This document shows, piece after piece, positions 1-13,000 of a stretch of DNA of 18,855 nucleotides. Source of the stretch: Cephalothrix spiralis (lineage: Eukaryota > Nemertea > Palaeonemertea > Archinemertea > Cephalotrichidae); NCBI GenBank assembly GCA_032353305.1, contig JAUCNG010299957.1, positions 1 through 18,855 on the forward strand, written 5' to 3'. The notes below the pieces were generated by a model. It saw nothing but the letters and a program-made list of their open reading frames with translations, was not told where the DNA came from and made no database searches. The position numbers and the translations under genes were made by a program. Position 1 is the first letter of the stretch. Every line of letters begins with the position of its first letter.

Positions 1-840
1 GGGGGGTTGTTCCTGTTGCGGACACCCTGTATAAATTGTCTAATATATTGGACCTTAAATGTGGACAGAGGGGGAAAAACCCGGAAGTAAAGCGGACGTC
101 TTTTATGGACGGCCCCTAATATTTTCTATGATGTATGTAGCCAGAACCAACGATTTTCTTTTTAATAACCTATACTAACTCCTTTCATGGTTGAGTTATC
201 ACACTGATTTTTTTTTTTAATTTTGAGAAAATTTATAGTTTCTAATATATGTTGCTGTACAGAGTGTTGATTGTTAAGCTGGAAATTTCGTGATTTTTCG
301 GCTAGCTCTTGTTATTTTAACGCGGATTTTAATATATGTAACTGGAGGACTAGGTATCATACCAGAGAGACCGGTTTAATACCTATTCCCTAGAAGGCTA
401 AGTAAACATTCGAGTTCAAATACACAGTACCTGTTTTTTCATATTTAAAATGAGAGAAAGTAGATAGGATTGGCTCCCAATACAGGGCCACCAAATTTTA
501 TCATTATGAAAAATTTCATCTTTATACCTCACACAATTGTACCATTTTGTGCTGGTCAACTTTTTTATATCCTGTTCCGGGTCAAAACTCGTATAATTCC
601 GAAATAAAAAACGGGACATGCAACAAATGGTATAAAGCTGAAATTTGTTATAATCATAAGTGAAGATTTTGAAGACTGGACAAAATTCGAAAAAGTTAAC
701 ATAGCCTTAAAATACGATTCGCAGTGAGCCCGCGTTTCAGTCATACCCATCAAATTGTTTCATTATACTTATACTCCCATAGTGTATGCCTGAAGCCTCA
801 ATCCGCTTCATAGGAATTTTATTAGGCTAAACGTACTTAC
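1..840. other. Intron/flank downstream of the last visible exon
   Basis: Minus-strand intron sequence after the GTAAGT donor at 835-840. I looked for the expected kinesin continuation (a V/K.N..NVSYHI-like segment) on the minus strand and did not find it. Short open frames here show no recognisable protein. The first ten bases, GGGGGGTTGT, resemble the end of the inverted-repeat element at 5580-6189, so a mobile element may be cut by the window edge. Confidence 0.6.
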
Positions 841-1031
841 CTTGGTTTTAATGTGTTTGGCCCGCTCTGCATAATTCAACGTATTACGGGATTCTTCAAA
901 ATGCATACTAGCTGGACTGATATGAGCAATCATTACTGTTTTACAATTTCCACCAAGAGCGTCTTTTAATAATCTCGTAAGTTTACTATCCCGGTAATTT
1001 ACATAACGATTTACACCGGGAACGTTGTTTC
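841..1031 (-). CDS. KIF19: KIF19-like exon: loop 12, α5 and end of motor domain
   Basis: Acceptor GTTCCAG and donor AAG|GTAAGT bound 191 bp: two bases completing the split glycine, then 63 codons, phase 0 at the end. It reads [40 protein letters not shown] and [20 protein letters not shown] then [13 protein letters not shown]..aLGGN and ISPa...feES.nTL.YA.RAK are the strongest kinesin signatures in the window. The neck and coiled coil should follow in an exon to the left of position 1; no such exon is visible in 1-840. Confidence 0.96.
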
Positions 1032-4000
1032 CTGGAACGAGAACAGATCACAGGTTTAAAACGTTAAAAATGATCTTACAATTGAGGATGACTATAAGAT
1101 TCAATCTGTTAAGGAACTGTTATTACTAAAAAAGGAAGATAGTAGTACCTCATTAGAATCTGATGAGATTGTCTCATATCATTCTTTTGTACATAGACTT
1201 TTAAAACTTCTGTTAGTGCAATTGTATTTTTGCGAATAAAGTATTATATATATATATAGAACTTTTGGCGTACAACCTTCAGGCCCCAGTTTATGATCCC
1301 CCCGCGAAAATCTCGGAAAAATTGGTAACAATTGAAAATTGTATCTTATTATTGTATTGGACAATGCGGATTCAGAACATATCGGGTTCGACCATTTTTG
1401 TGAACCTAAAATTCTTTTCATTTAAATAAACTGCAAATTTGGCTCCAGAGGTTCCATGCATAGTGAGTCCGACCAATTCCGAGATTTTCGTAGAATTTGT
1501 ACGGTACAACCAGGGGGTTGGGTTCAAAAAAACATTTTGCATAAACTAGGCCGTCGCGTGGGTGGGTGGTTATAAAAAATGCCGAAATGCAATATTTTTC
1601 CTCGACTGTTTTCCATTATTTTCGTACTCTAAATCATGTTAGATCATGAATATATTGATTGTATTAACACTTAAAACAACATAATAAACCATATAAAAGG
1701 TTTTTAGTAGCAAAATGGCAAAAATTGGGTGGATGGTCAAAATTTGTAGAAAAAATAGGCTAAAAAATATTGTGCGAAGAAAAATAACTCACAAAGACTC
1801 ACTACTCATTAGAATCTATTGAAAATGGCCGACATATACCCTAGCTCAGGCAACTGAATAGGCTTTCAATATACTCGGGTACAGAAGAAAAAATCAATGG
1901 TATAATCACAATACATACAGAAAAAAGGGCGTTTATGAAACGTTTACGAGTTCGTTTGGAGATAAGTACACGAAATAAGACGCGTTTTAATCACTAATTT
2001 AGACTACGATAACAATGTATACTGAAGAAAGGGCGTTTTAGATATTTTGATGCATATCTTACTAATTACGCTTAAAATTACAAGCACAAGCAAAAATTAA
2101 GTTCGAAGACATGATGGGGTATCAATGCTGACAAAATTGAAGAACACCAATGCGAAATTGCATGATCTCACAATGAATAATTTTTGTGATCAAATTATGC
2201 AAAGAGCCATCTATAAAGTAGGTACGCACACAAAATTCGGGATTTCAGACCCCGCCTCCTTGCACGCGTAATTAGGACCTAGGGTACGCATTGTAGTACA
2301 AAATATCTGAGTGACCCCTCGGGCGTACGTATTTTATGTACGGCCATGCATAAGTATGTTTTTTATCTTTGAAAAAATAACACCCTAAACAAAGCTTGGG
2401 AAGTTTCCTTTCAGCTTTCATAATGTTATCATTTTAGTTTAGTTACCCTTTTACCCTGATAAATGCGCGCCCCGATTCTTCGTGCTAAACATGTATTGCG
2501 GATTTGAATTTAGCTCTCCACCCGAAGTATCAGATTAGCAAAGCACAGAGTTTTAAGCTCGCATTTATCAGAGTACAGTTTAGTTATCTTTCGGCTAATA
2601 CCTTAACGACGACCTTGTCACATCCTGGCAAACTATCAATTTAAAGGCTTACACATGAATAAGAGATGGGGTTCCCGGAATCTCGTGATAAAACTATTTC
2701 TCAATTAAGGCCTAGAATGACATAATCCCTACATGCGACATTAATGTATTTCATCGTTACCGATTGCATGAAACGTTTAACTACATGGATGATCGATTTT
2801 ACAAATAGAAAACAATAGAAAACATCATCTATGCAATCGATTTCAATGTTTTGATTAATAAGATAACTACCTGCACTTAATGCATTTATGCAATTTCCAA
2901 GAGCTAGAAGAGATCGATTGATGTGGGCTCCTTCCACCATTCTTTTCCCAGTATTGCGTGTGTTGGAAGCTCGCTCTGATCCCGCCAAATCTATCATAAA
3001 CAGTTTACCAATCCTAACTTGTTCCATAGTATTCCGTACTTTGTTCCGTTGCTTAACTGTGACTTGACAAACAGCATGTGAACGAGAAGATGCTTGATTG
3101 GCAGCAGTAGGTTCTTGTGTACGTTCCTTATTGCCTCTCTTCAGTAAAGTCATAACCTAAAAAATACGAAACAATCTTTATTTTTACAAAACAAGGTACA
3201 TATTTTAGGTAAACAATCAGCTTACTTATTTTGAATTTGAATGATATATACTGTCCACTGTATCCCCCAAAAATGGTCACTGGCGTGCCAGAGCTCACTT
3301 GGTTATTTACGAAACCGAAACACGTAAGCTTATTTGATATTGCTAGGCCGGCTTTGACCTCTCCTAGTCGCATTAATATATCTATGGAAATAAAATTTAT
3401 TATTTAACCTCATTCAAAAGAAATTGCGACTCTAGCTACGACGACTTAAAATTTTTGATCATGACCTCATTCAGGATCGTACATCTGAGGCCCATGGTCT
3501 AATAATGCTCCCATATCAGTTTCAATAAGTTGGATTCAAAACTGTATGAAGAGATAGATTTGGCGCGAAGTTCCAAAGATACTGACAAGGTAGATATTAT
3601 GGGGTCTGCCAAATGTATATATTGGGTCTGCCAAGCGAAGCGAGGTAGATCAAATGAACGAGTGGAACCCCTGTATTTTTCTTGACTTCAGATCAAGACC
3701 GATGCCAAAGAGAAATGTTTTCAGGGTATGGAGTGAAAGAATCTCCTACCCTCTATATTTGTCCTGATTAACATATTTTATATCTAAAGTTCAAGACTAT
3801 TACATAAATTTCAATATTGCATGCAATGCTCTATCCATGACTTATCACATCGATAATTGATGTTGTTATGAAGTCGATAGAGTGCAGGCATAAAGCGAGT
3901 CATAATAAATTTCATCATGATCAATAAAAAAAGAAATAAGGTTCTTATAAAGTGTTATTGACCATCAGAGAATTTTCGATTTATAATCAATATTGGTAAA

Positions 4001-7000
4001 GTTTATTAAAATAATAATTTCTTATATAGCTCCAAGAATCAATATTGGCAGTTCTAAGGATATTTATATGAAAGACTATACAAAAAGGGCAACAAAATGT
4101 ATGTGTTAAAATTATGTCTACATACATAATAATAACATAGGTGACAATTTAAAGGTTGAAGTGTTAAGTAGTAAAGTTCCTTAGTACATGTAAAAGGGAA
4201 TATAAATATCTTCGTACCAAGTAAACATAAATATCAGGATTCCAAGGATATGTATAAATGCTATTAAAATACTTTAATATACATGTATGTACATAAACCT
4301 ATATAGCTGATACTATCAGTTAAATTACATCTACCGGTATATATTATAAAATACTGTATAGGTTAATTGCTAGTTTGTAGCGAATTTCATTTTCTTAAAT
4401 TGATAGATCACGGATGTGATACGCATCGATCACTGGACTGTTTACGCAAATATGGAGAAATGCAAAGCAGAATGAATACTGAGATGTGATATATTCAGCA
4501 TAAGCGCAATCTGCTCTGCGATTTTCCGAAAATTAAGTATCTCCGCAAATCCCTAAACGCCGCAGTCTTACAAAAACTTTTTGCGGAGATTCAGAATACC
4601 ATTTTTGAATTGAATTTGAATTGAATTTTATTTACTTATATAACTACATGTACATAATAAAATAAATAAATACATATTAATTGGTGAATAATGTAGTTAA
4701 ATAAGAGGGGACAGGAGGAGCAAAAATGCTATCGAGCCCGTCCCTTATTATAGAAAATATAATTTTGAATTTTATAATAAATAAATAATACCATAACGCC
4801 GCATCTTACGAAATACCGCAAATAACGCAACGCATTACAGTATTTGCGATACTCCGTATCTAAGGTTTAAACTGCGGAATTGCGGCGTTGCATTATTTGA
4901 TATAAACCGCATCTTCGCATATTTGGAGTTATACTGCGTAGATAGCGCGTTGTGTAATATTTGCGGTATTCCGCATTAACTCATATTTAGTAACTGCGGA
5001 GATGCGGTGCGGATGTATATTTTAGGTTTAAAAAGCACCGGAAATCAGCAAATGTACTATTAATATTTATATTTCTCATTCCAAATCAGATGTACCTTAG
5101 TATACGATGGTCCGTATCGCCCTCCAACACCCCCGCCGCGGAAAGTGTTGTCAAACTATACCCGTCTTAGATTACAAGTATGGTATACGCCGGAATCAGA
5201 CATTTGTACACGAATGTAAATCAGATGTTATATACTATAAAAAATATTTTACCTCTTCAGTACTTTTTGCGCGTATCTCAGTCAAACCAGCAACTTGGAC
5301 GCCCTTTTGATCTTCCCTCAAGTCAAGAAATCCGGATGTTGGATTCAATAAATCTTTTATCATTTCATTGTAGATCTGAAAAACAAGAATTACACTTTTA
5401 TCGCGATACTAAAGATTAGGCTCTCGTTGGATTGAAGAATAAAAGACCATTTACATTTGTTTTTCTAACTCACAGGCAGTAAGAACTGATTTTACTTCAT
5501 AAGACGGGCATCAGAATGATAACTTCTCGAATAGACAAGTATTTACCCGTATGCCCGCACTCTATTCTATAAAATCAGTGGGGGTTGTCTTGAAAGTGCA
5601 GGCACTAACCGGGTGTTCTTGGACATTTTGGTCTCACTTTCAAGACCACTTTCGAGACGAGGATATCCAGAGGCTTGTCTTGAAAGTGAAGTTCTTGTCT
5701 CGATAATGGGTGGGTATCAAGAGGCTCATGTCTTGAAAGTGAGCTTCTTGTCTCTATTATGGGTGGTATCCAGGAGTTATGTCAGAAAAAATGATGAAAA
5801 ATGTTCAATAATTTATACTCATCACCCCATTTTTTGCACACCATGGAAATATTTTTTACAACTTTTTCTGCAGCTCAATTTTTTTGGCAAAATTTTGCAC
5901 ATTTTTTTCAATGCGCTTAACCTTTTTCCTAAAAAGAGTGGTATTTTTCTATCGGGGTCCGAAAAGTGAAAAGAAATGTCAAATTAGTGATGGTTTGGAC
6001 TCTTGGGTGGGTGTTTTTTAACCCTTGTCTGAAAAGTGAAACGAAATGTCAAGCTAGTGATGGTTGGGGTGGGTGTTTTGAGGCAATGTCTGCGAAGTGA
6101 CGCAAATGTCAAGGGGTGGTGGGTCACATTGTAAAATTTCACTTCGAAGACGTTGGTACCTGCACTTTCAATACAACCCCCCCCCCCCCTGGATGCTGAG
6201 TGGATATCCTAAATTTTAGGAGAACTATGAAACCATCTTGTCCCTAATGTCGATCTCGATATATTGTAGCTAAACAAAAATCCAAGAGCTCTGCGAGGAG
6301 AATGCTATGAGACCCGCAGGGATCTTTGTCACTTCCCAGAAATACAGGGAATACTAGAACCACAGGAATTGTTCAACTTTCATGGTGAATAGTTTTTTCT
6401 TAAAATTAATTTCCTCGGCATTTCGAGCAAATTTCCCTGATATTCCAGGTTTTTACTTAACAATTTTCAATCATACTATTTTGGGCCAATTTGGGATTCC
6501 CGACATTTCCAGTCAACTTAACTATGCAACCGCGCAATTAAATAACAACATGATCGCAACATTTTTAAACAGCTCTTTTACGTTAAATGATTAATGCAAA
6601 ATCAATGAAAGCTAGCGCTACTCATTAAAAAACCCTTGACAGATCATTTATTACAAAATATCAGCCCATTATATTTTCAGTAATTGACCTGCATCATGTA
6701 ACTATACGACAGGTTTTAACATCTCGCTACTCAAATGCAGTTTGTCAAATGTTTATATGTTACTAGGTAACGTTAAGTACCTGCTGAACACTATATTGAA
6801 ATCATCCTACAGCGGGCCACCGAATAAATATGTTATAATGATGAAATGGTGTGACCAAAAGGTATTAAGGTGAAAAATCGAAAGTACATAACCTATATAC
6901 TTAGAAGACTATGAGTTAAATCAACATTAAAGTTACTGCACTTTTCCACAAATAAATCAGCTCATAAATACGTACTTTTTATTCTAAAGATGACATGTAC

Positions 7001-10000
7001 TTCAATTTTTGTATCTATTTCAGGCCATATTTGATAGAGTTTGGTTATAAATAGTTTTGATATGTCTAAGTTAAGTAAAATGATATGTTTACGAAAAAAT
7101 TTAAAGCATTTAAGATTGTTTTCGTGACATATTCTATCTCTTGGTTTCTACCCTAAGAACTTTTTTATAATGTGGCGAAACGTTGCAAAAGCTTTTAACT
7201 TGGGGACATTCATACTCATTGTTGTTGATCTCTGGCGTGTGGGCACCTGGCCCAGTGTTAGACTGTCGACCAACCTGATAGCCGGACTACCTTAATTAAA
7301 GATGCAATATAATAGCTAGGAATTGTTATAAACGCTCGATTCAGGCAATTAACAGTAGTAAAATGTTGTTCTAAGATATACCCATTACAGTAGGATATTT
7401 TTACTTTACCTTTAGTAAGTTTGAATACCGAATTTCAGGTCCCTATGACCTTGGAAAAATGTCGCTCTATTAGATTTTAATCAATTGGCAGCACCAACAT
7501 AATACCGAAGTGCCATTTCTCATATTTCCAATAGCCTAATTATAAATCTGTGTGCGCCATGCGTTTTTTGACGTCGAAAACCCCTATTTACATCCAAATT
7601 TCATTACCCTCTAGCTCAATAAGAAGTCTCACTTCTGATAGAGATAGAAAAAAATACTGGTATTTTTTAATTCCTTGGGCTCGAAATCCATGGGGTAGGT
7701 CAAAGTTTTACGTTTTTAACCCAATTTTTGCCTGAGTTATAAGCGATCTAAAATTTGCAAATTTCTACACGGCATGCGAATTTTTGATCACTCATAACTC
7801 GGACAAGAATTGGGTTAGCAACATAAACCTTTGACCTACCCCATGTTTTTCGGGCCTAAGGAATTCAAAAATACCAGTATTTTTTTTCATGATCAGGAAA
7901 ATCATTTAATATAGCGGCACTATAAGGAAGCGCCTGTACCGTAAAACGGCATTTGGCTATTTTTCTGTTTGGGGCTTTTCATTAACTTGAATAATCTTAT
8001 AAAACTGCAATGACATCATTTGATCGGTTAATTAACCAGTTTTAAACGACAAAAAGTACTACAAACCTCCAAGTAGGACATGGTCACAGAATACGACATA
8101 TCCTCCTTCGTGCGATCCATTTCTAAGAACAAATCGTTTAGTGCTCTGACCATGATACCAGGATTGTCATCAGTGCCAAGCATTGTGTATGTCTTGCCAG
8201 CGCCTTAAATAGAACAAAATCGTTAAAAAGTGCGGAAAAACCTTTTTTTTCTCTACGTGCATCACGTGCATCAAAGATGTTGTAACTTAGATTTAATGTT
8301 TTCGAACATGTAAATCAGAACACCTCTGCTTTGCACACAATGGCTATTATCAACATTAAACAATTAAATTGATTGACAATGGCTGATCTGTATATATAGC
8401 ACTACTTGCAACGTTAAGTTCAACATAAAATTTTAATGTAAAAACATTTTATGTTTATGGTTTTATGAACTCCTAAATGTAACAGTATTATATTTCGATA
8501 TCAAAAGATAGGCTTTTGTAATTCTGTAATTCAATGAACTACATGTATTTATTATGAATTTAATAAATGTTTTAACTCATTATCACCTCGGGATTATCAC
8601 ATGTTATACAATCGTACGTACCTCATAATACAATATACTCGAAATGCGCGTGAACTATTCTATAACATTTGTATAAAGCTATTACTTGTATTACATTAGC
8701 AATTTGCTGATATTAGCTGTGTGACAATTTCAAATTTAGTTTCTCATTATAAATTCATTATAAACACTTTATCAAGCTTAACTCTTGATATCCCTTGAAT
8801 TCAGATTATGTCCCAGGTCCCAGGCATAAACACGGAAATTAGTTAGTTTTCTAAATTTCCTTGTTTAATATTTCCCAAATTATACTTTAATTAGATAAGC
8901 AGATACAATTTGTGTATTAAGTTCTTTTTAAATAGGTTAAATGTAATATTTTATATAAGCTGATAGGCAAATCTATGTTAGAAAGCAATGTTTGAAGGCT
9001 GGCCACAATTCGAAACTTTTTCATGGAAAAATCATTTCATTTCCGGGCATTTTGCCTAATTTCACTTCTCTAACTTTTCCACCACGGTTTCGAACCCAGC
9101 ACGATAAGATAATAAAAAACTTTGAAGTTTACTCCTGACGGGATTCGAACCCACCCCTTAACTCGGAAACGATTTCGTTACATGTCACGACATGTCATCT
9201 TATATCGTCTTTATTCATCGCGATGGGTTTCTTTTCGAGCATTTTTGATAACAAAATGGCGGTGCGACCAGCTCAGCGAAATCTTTATCAGAGTTCCAAA
9301 GATTCAGTTTACGTCAAGAATTAAAATTTCATATGCGACCAGGTCATCATATGGGTGCATGCCACGGGACTAAGTTTAGTAAATCGAAATCGAAATCGAT
9401 TTCGTTTTTTTTAAATAAAAACTACACCAGTTATAGTTAGAATACAAAAAATGACGTTATCGTGGGAAATCATTTCTGGTTCCCTAACCCTGCATAAAAA
9501 CTCCTTTGGTTTTTCCGGGTGAATGGTCAGTGGTCAACCCGTTATCTAAGTGCTGAATACCAGTTTCCGAAATTAAGTCACTTGGTTCATTATCTGACCT
9601 GTCTGAGACGGGTGTCCACCTAATCATAATTTTAAATGCGAACTACTGAGCCTTTCTTCTAACTACTTAGGAATAGATCTACCTGATATATCCAAGAATG
9701 TTTTAATTTAATCTGTCGAAAGTAATAGAAGTATTATATCATTTGCGTGACAGAGATAAATTGGTAAATAGGTAATTTTAAGCACAGTGCTTATGAAATT
9801 TAGACCATAGGCAGCGCAGCATGTGATTAGTCATTAGTGAATGGTAAATTTAAATGATTCATTAAGTTCAGGGCATCAAGGACATTAAACCATGGTTCAT
9901 CGGCAGTTAAGAAGAATTTTCTCACATCCTATCTAGATGAGTAGCCTCTAGATGAGTAGCCTACTTTCCGTTCTGGCCTCATAGTAGTTTAGGGTGTTTT

Positions 10001-13000
10001 AATATTATGATTTTATCAGGAAATTTTCCATATTTTAGAAGAAATTGTAGCAATATTTAATTAAATTTTCTGGCAATTTTACAGTGTAAGAAATTTTATG
10101 ATGTTGTAACTCATTTTCTTTTTTCATACCATTTTGATTAAATTTTGTGAGTTATTATAATGATTTTAAGAGGAATTAGGGCCATATTTTTCTATGATAT
10201 CCTAAAATCTACGTTTTTTCTTTATTAGCAAGATAAAATTTGTTTATTTCTAGCTGATCGCTCCAACTTCTTTTGTTTTCTATTGCATTGCTTGAGAAAT
10301 GCTGCTTGGAAATTTTTGCCATTGCAATTTTTGCCGCTTTGGCATTCCATAGTTTTTACATCATTTGGTCTTCGTTATCAATAACATTTTCTATTATTAC
10401 AATGATTTTCATCGGACATTCAAAGCTGACTTTTTGAAAGAAACAAAATCGACTTTGAAAAGAAAATACTAACCGGTTGCACCATATGCAAAAACAGTCC
10501 CATTGTACCCATTTATGATGTTTTTAGTGAGAAACTTGGTAGTACCAATATAAACTTGTTCCTGAAAGAAAAAAACATAAAGATCAACATAACAGGCATA
10601 ACAAAAATGCAGCGGATCGAAAATCGTACTATTTCGAAAATAAAAGAGGTACTATTTTATAGGCCAGTTCTAGCCAATCCTGGCCTAACAGTATCCGATC
10701 CCTATTGCGCTAACGAATTTATTCGATTCTAAATTCCTCATCTATAGACGACTGCAAAAAACTGCATCTCGATTTCTTATACCAATTGTCGATTTCCGAA
10801 ATTCCTTTTTGCATGCCGGGTTCGGTTCATTGATGTCTGATGATGGACAAAAATCCGAACGTATTCGGCGCATCACTGAAGATGACGACACTGGGAAATT
10901 TCACCAACCTGTTTATTATTATAGATTCCTTGGATCTATCCATTCCAGATCTATCTTTCTTACTTTTTCCGGAATTTTGGTATTCCTTTTTACGGCAATT
11001 ACCGAAGGAGGGCCGATTATGTTCGGTTTTTTGGTCTAGAATGAAGATTTTTTTCTTACAAATTCCCAAAAGATTCTAGTTGGGCACTCAAAAGCGACTT
11101 AAAGACTTCCCATCAGCCGTGTGCAGGACTATTCGGAAGGACCGTCCGATTTAAGGGAAGGGCCAGGGGTGTAAAAATAATACTGTTCTAAGATTAAGTA
11201 AACAAATGATTGATTAATTTTGTTTATAGGTAACAGATAATATTTAGCTTAACCTATAAACCCAAAAAGGCCATGATATCATAATCAATATAAACGTTCG
11301 AAGCTACCTTGCATTAATTAATGAATAAATGATAAAACCAAACAATTACACTATACGTTGACACTGTGACAATCCGTATATAGAGCTTGATATTGTGACC
11401 AAATTGGGCAAATAATCATTATTGATCGAATTCGAAAGCGATCAATATACAATAATGGGTAAGTAGATGCTGGTACAACGTGATAAGTAATGTCTTCCCC
11501 ACGTCCCACGATCGCTTCTCACATGCAAATTTGATCAACGAAATGAACGAGAATTTCGCTACTAATGAGAAATACAGTATTGGGACTTCATATAAATTCC
11601 TTATTTTTAAAGGCAATTATACCTTAAAATTTGTGCTTTTAATGGTACAAAACAGTTAAAGCAAGCATTTTGGAGATCATAATCTTCGTGATATTTAGCT
11701 AAAGAATGTATGAAAAATGTGATTTTAACGGTATCTTATCAATACAAAACAGTGTAAAAATGAATTTTTTTATGCACTCCTTGGTACTGAAAGCACGGTA
11801 CAAATACACTTAATGACTTGTGCAATAATCATGCAGTATAAATGACATCGATCATCATTTATGTATCCTAGTCATCATACGAGATGCCGAACTATATAGC
11901 TAGGAAATTACATTGGTGGCCCGACCACGGTTGCATGTACAACAATGCATAATCAAGGAAACTTTACTGATTTTTTGCGCGCCCCTCTTTACGCAAGCAA
12001 TACCTTTTATGTTATGTAAACAGATCGGAAATAGACGTTTCAGATCGAGTTTTGTTTTTCTTGATTTTCGGCCTTGGATAAGATGTCGCAAATGCGACAT
12101 GCCAGATACCCCCCTGCTCCGGAGTATAGACTTTCGATATAGAAATCACACGTGCTGCATCTCTTTTAATGGCACTAAACCTGTGTATTAGTGACTTTAT
12201 AACTACTCGGTGTCCAACACATTGTACACACATCGATAATGTCAATCCCCAATTGTAGTTTTAGTTTCCCATTCCCAATAGCCTCAAAGAAAGGCCGATC
12301 TTACCCAACAAAAACATGAAACACTTTCCATTCACAATAGTCACAAAGAAAGGCCGATCTTGCCAAAAAACACGAAACACTTTCCATTCACAATAGTCAC
12401 AAAGAAAGGCCGATCTTGCCAAAAAACACGAAACACTTTCCATTCACAATAGTCACAAAGAAAGGCCGATCTTCCAAAAAACACGTAACACTTTCCATTC
12501 ACAATAGTCACAAAAGAGAAAGGGCGATCTTGCCAAAAAACACGAAACCATTCACAATAGTTACAAAAGAAAGGCCAATCTTGCCGAAAAAACACGAAAC
12601 ACTTTCCATTCACAATAGTCACAAAAGAGAAAGGCCGATCTTGCCAAAAAACACGAAAACCATTCACAATAGTTACAAAAGAAAGGCCAATCTTGCCGAA
12701 AAAACACGAAACACTTTCCATTCACAATATTCACAAAAGAAAGGCCGATCTTGCAAAAATATACTAAATGTAATATTTCAAGGCTTCATTTTTGGTTAAC
12801 ATCATAGGACACCATTTGGCAAAAAACCACTTAAAAGCCAATATTAAAGGTCAATTGACCCTGCCGACGCGGTTTAACAAACATGAGATCATTTGTTTTA
12901 GCATATCAGATTGAATTTTTTTTAAACCAAAGCCATTGCTTTATTTGTAATAATTATATACATTATTTATAGCTATATAATAAGTGCACAAGTATGCTTT

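Noticed and set aside
3128-3373. Extra kinesin exon or gene ([15 protein letters not shown] frame)
   Set aside because: It overlaps the exon border, has no kinesin counterpart, and the join of the flanking exons is already seamless (STEE|VMTLL).
5613-5969. 118-codon plus-strand open frame
   Set aside because: It lies wholly inside the inverted-repeat element and translates its internal tandem units; no transposase or other domain is visible.
9122-9373. Plus-strand frame starting [16 protein letters not shown] as a protein
   Set aside because: GIRTH-type peptides are a common artefact of translating the antisense of a tRNA B box (GGTTCGAATCC); the B box is present here on the minus strand.
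12341-12799. Long open frames on both strands (126-127 codons) as a repeat protein gene
   Set aside because: They are fully explained by a tandem repeat whose dimer is 111 bp, a multiple of three. The predicted peptides are simple translations of the minisatellite, and there is no splice or promoter context.
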